NCBI GenBank assembly: GCA_002868985.1
Contig: PKTV01000130.1
Location: forward strand, 1-6,063
Origin: Desulfobacteraceae bacterium
GTDB lineage: Bacteria; Desulfobacterota; Desulfobacteria; Desulfobacterales; UBA11574
DNA: 6,063 nt
Direction: 5' to 3'
The notes under the pieces are model-generated. The model ran no database searches. It was not told where the DNA came from and was given only the letters and a program-made list of their open reading frames with translations. Of this stretch, positions 4,710-6,063 are shown piece after piece. The position numbers and the translations under genes were made by a program. Position 1 is the first letter of the stretch, and every line of letters starts with the position of its first letter.

Positions 4710-6063
4710 TGGCCCTTGCAGGTATCAGTCCGGTGGCGCCGGCAGATACAATATTTCCAGCTACACCTGGTCCGTCCCCGGCAACGTACATCCCATGAAT
4801 CTTTGTTTCCAGCTCGCTGGTTGTATCAACCTGTGTAGCAAAAAACTTAATCTCAGGTGCGTAAAGGAGTGTTTCGTCATTGGACACTCCCGGAACCACA
4901 CGATTAAGTTTGTCCAAGCCTTCAATAATATTAGTTAAAATTCTCTCTGGCAAGGCCATGGCAATATCACCACAGACCACACCGGTCAGTGTCGGCTCGA
5001 TGTAGCCTTTTTTGACCCGATGCCATGTGCTGCGCCTTCCGCGCTTGAGATCGCCAAAGCGTTGCAGTATTGGTCTGCCCCCGCCAATCAAAGTGGCGAG
5101 GTTCCCAATGGATTCACCGTATGCTTGATTGTCTGTTACGGGTTCGGTAAGGATCACCTTGGACAAAAATGCAAAGTTGGTATTCTCAGATTTCTTGTGC
5201 TGATATGAATGGCCGTTAACACAGACAAAGTTACTATAATTTTCTAAAGAAACAAACCCGCCTTTATTGGTACAAAATGTCCGGGTCTGATCATCATATT
5301 TTGATGTCTGTATAAAAAAAGTAGGGTCATAAATTACATCACAAAGATCTTGCATGATATCCTTGTGAACCTCAACACGTACCCCAACTTCAATCCCTCT
5401 TTGCTTGAGTCCGATCCCGTATTTTTGTGCCAGTTTGCCAACCCAGTCAGCCCCCACACGTCCGGGTGCCAGGATAATGTTGTTGGAAAGGTATTTTTTT
5501 CTGCTGGTCACGACACCTTTTACTCGTCCATTTTCCACAATGATGTCCTTTACTTCCTCAGACGTGTGCAAGGTCACCCCTTTGGACTTGATGTAATCAG
5601 CCACATTTGAAATATATCCGGGCAAGCATTCGCTGCCAAGATGTTTCTGTTTGATAATAAGCAGATCGATTCCATACCGCTTGGCCCTTTTACGGATATT
5701 TTTGGCTTCTTCCATATCCGTCGGATAGACAATGCTATCCATGCCGAATTTGTTGAATATCTGTTCTGTCTCATGAATAAGAATCTGGGCCCGGCGTATC
5801 GACATAAACTGTGTTAGATCGGTCTTTCCTAATTTGTGGATAAAGTTTAGCTTACCGTCTGAAAATAGACCTGCTCCACCAACACCGCACAATATATTAC
5901 ACGGTCGACATTTCATGCATTTCTTATTCTTGCTCATCGGGCATATGCGTTTTAAAGGACCTTTCCCTTTTTCAACAATAAGAACATTGAGGTTGGAGTG
6001 TTCACAAAGATAAAACGCCGCAAATAGTCCGGCAGGGCCAGCCCCGACAATAATGACATCATA
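4690..6063 (-). CDS. FAD-dependent dehydrogenase, COG2509-like (5' end beyond window)
   Basis: The frame is open from the TGA stop at 4690 to the right edge, giving 457 residues. The ATG at 5937 is internal, because the 42 codons before it encode the FAD-binding Rossmann start DVIIVGAGPAGLFAA (GxGxxG at visible residues 7-12) and the acidic strand end VEK (E31). Only a few N-terminal residues are probably missing. Next comes a cysteine cluster (C41, C49, C52, C55, C59) leading into GVGGAGLFSDGKL. GDLKRGRRSTWHRV in the middle-to-late part and the C-terminal FAD motif YVAGDGPGVAGNIVSAGATG (426-445) fit the uncharacterised dehydrogenase family COG2509. The reaction is unknown; a flavin-linked hydride or electron transfer is expected. 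C49, C52, C55 and C59 have ferredoxin-like CX2CX2CX3C spacing, so an iron-sulfur cluster is possible. The gene is convergent with the alpha/beta hydrolase and shares 20 bases with it. Confidence 0.85.
   Translation of the reverse strand, partial: YDVIIVGAGPAGLFAAFYLCEHSNLNVLIVEKGKGPLKRICPMSKNKKCMKCRPCNILCGVGGAGLFSDGKLNFIHKLGKTDLTQFMSIRRAQILIHETEQIFNKFGMDSIVYPTDMEEAKNIRKRAKRYGIDLLIIKQKHLGSECLPGYISNVADYIKSKGVTLHTSEEVKDIIVENGRVKGVVTSRKKYLSNNIILAPGRVGADWVGKLAQKYGIGLKQRGIEVGVRVEVHKDIMQDLCDVIYDPTFFIQTSKYDDQTRTFCTNKGGFVSLENYSNFVCVNGHSYQHKKSENTNFAFLSKVILTEPVTDNQAYGESIGNLATLIGGGRPILQRFGDLKRGRRSTWHRVKKGYIEPTLTGVVCGDIAMALPERILTNIIEGLDKLNRVVPGVSNDETLLYAPEIKFFATQVDTTSELETKIHGMYVAGDGPGVAGNIVSAGATGLIPARAIIEKFP

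Noticed and set aside
5350..5774. Several short open frames on both strands within the flavoprotein gene
   Set aside because: All lie inside the intact COG2509-like frame and lack recognisable domains.
1..6063. CRISPR array, tRNA, rRNA, toxin-antitoxin or phage genes
   Set aside because: No regularly spaced direct repeats, no cloverleaf-like sequence, and no small paired genes or phage-like proteins were seen on either strand.

Overview
The window looks like chromosomal DNA of a moderately AT-leaning Gram-negative bacterium. The ThiF-like protein (of the type often found beside tungsten aldehyde oxidoreductases), the COG2509-type flavoprotein and the single metabolic genes interrupted by non-coding repeats suggest a Desulfobacterota (deltaproteobacterial, sulfate-reducer-like) genome. 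That assignment is inference from protein style; no rRNA or marker gene is present.

Layout, left to right: (1) the last 35 codons of a + strand gene cut by the window edge (3-110). (2) A complete AEC-family (auxin efflux carrier type) membrane transporter on the - strand (206-1129). (3) An 827-base divergent intergenic region (1130-1956) with no convincing gene but much secondary structure. It holds a ~284-base fold-back with 27-base perfect inner arms (1144-1427), a smaller inverted repeat abutting it (1428-1509), a sigma70-like promoter (1536-1564), and a 280-base fold-back element (1660-1939) bracketed by an exact 8-base direct repeat that looks like a target-site duplication. (4) A ThiF/MoeB/HesA-type adenylating protein on + (1957-2814, GTG start). 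(5) A metallo-beta-lactamase-fold hydrolase on - (2806-3699). (6) A short divergent regulatory region (3700-3875). (7) An alpha/beta hydrolase on + (3876-4709). (8) A COG2509-type FAD-dependent dehydrogenase on - (4690-6063), nearly complete but running off the right edge. Its N-terminal Rossmann fold is visible in the last 126 bases.

From the AEC transporter rightward the strands strictly alternate (- + - + -), so no two neighbours form an operon. Both convergent pairs overlap at their stop codons (by 9 and 20 bases), leaving no room for a terminator between them. I see no evidence that the five proteins form one pathway; they look like separately transcribed enzymes.

The most notable feature is the AEC/ThiF intergenic region. 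Two different miniature inverted-repeat elements have ended up almost touching the starts of two divergent genes. The right-hand one appears to have inserted into the ribosome-binding site of the ThiF-like gene and rebuilt it through its duplicated target. I did not find a complete new defence or biosynthetic system.
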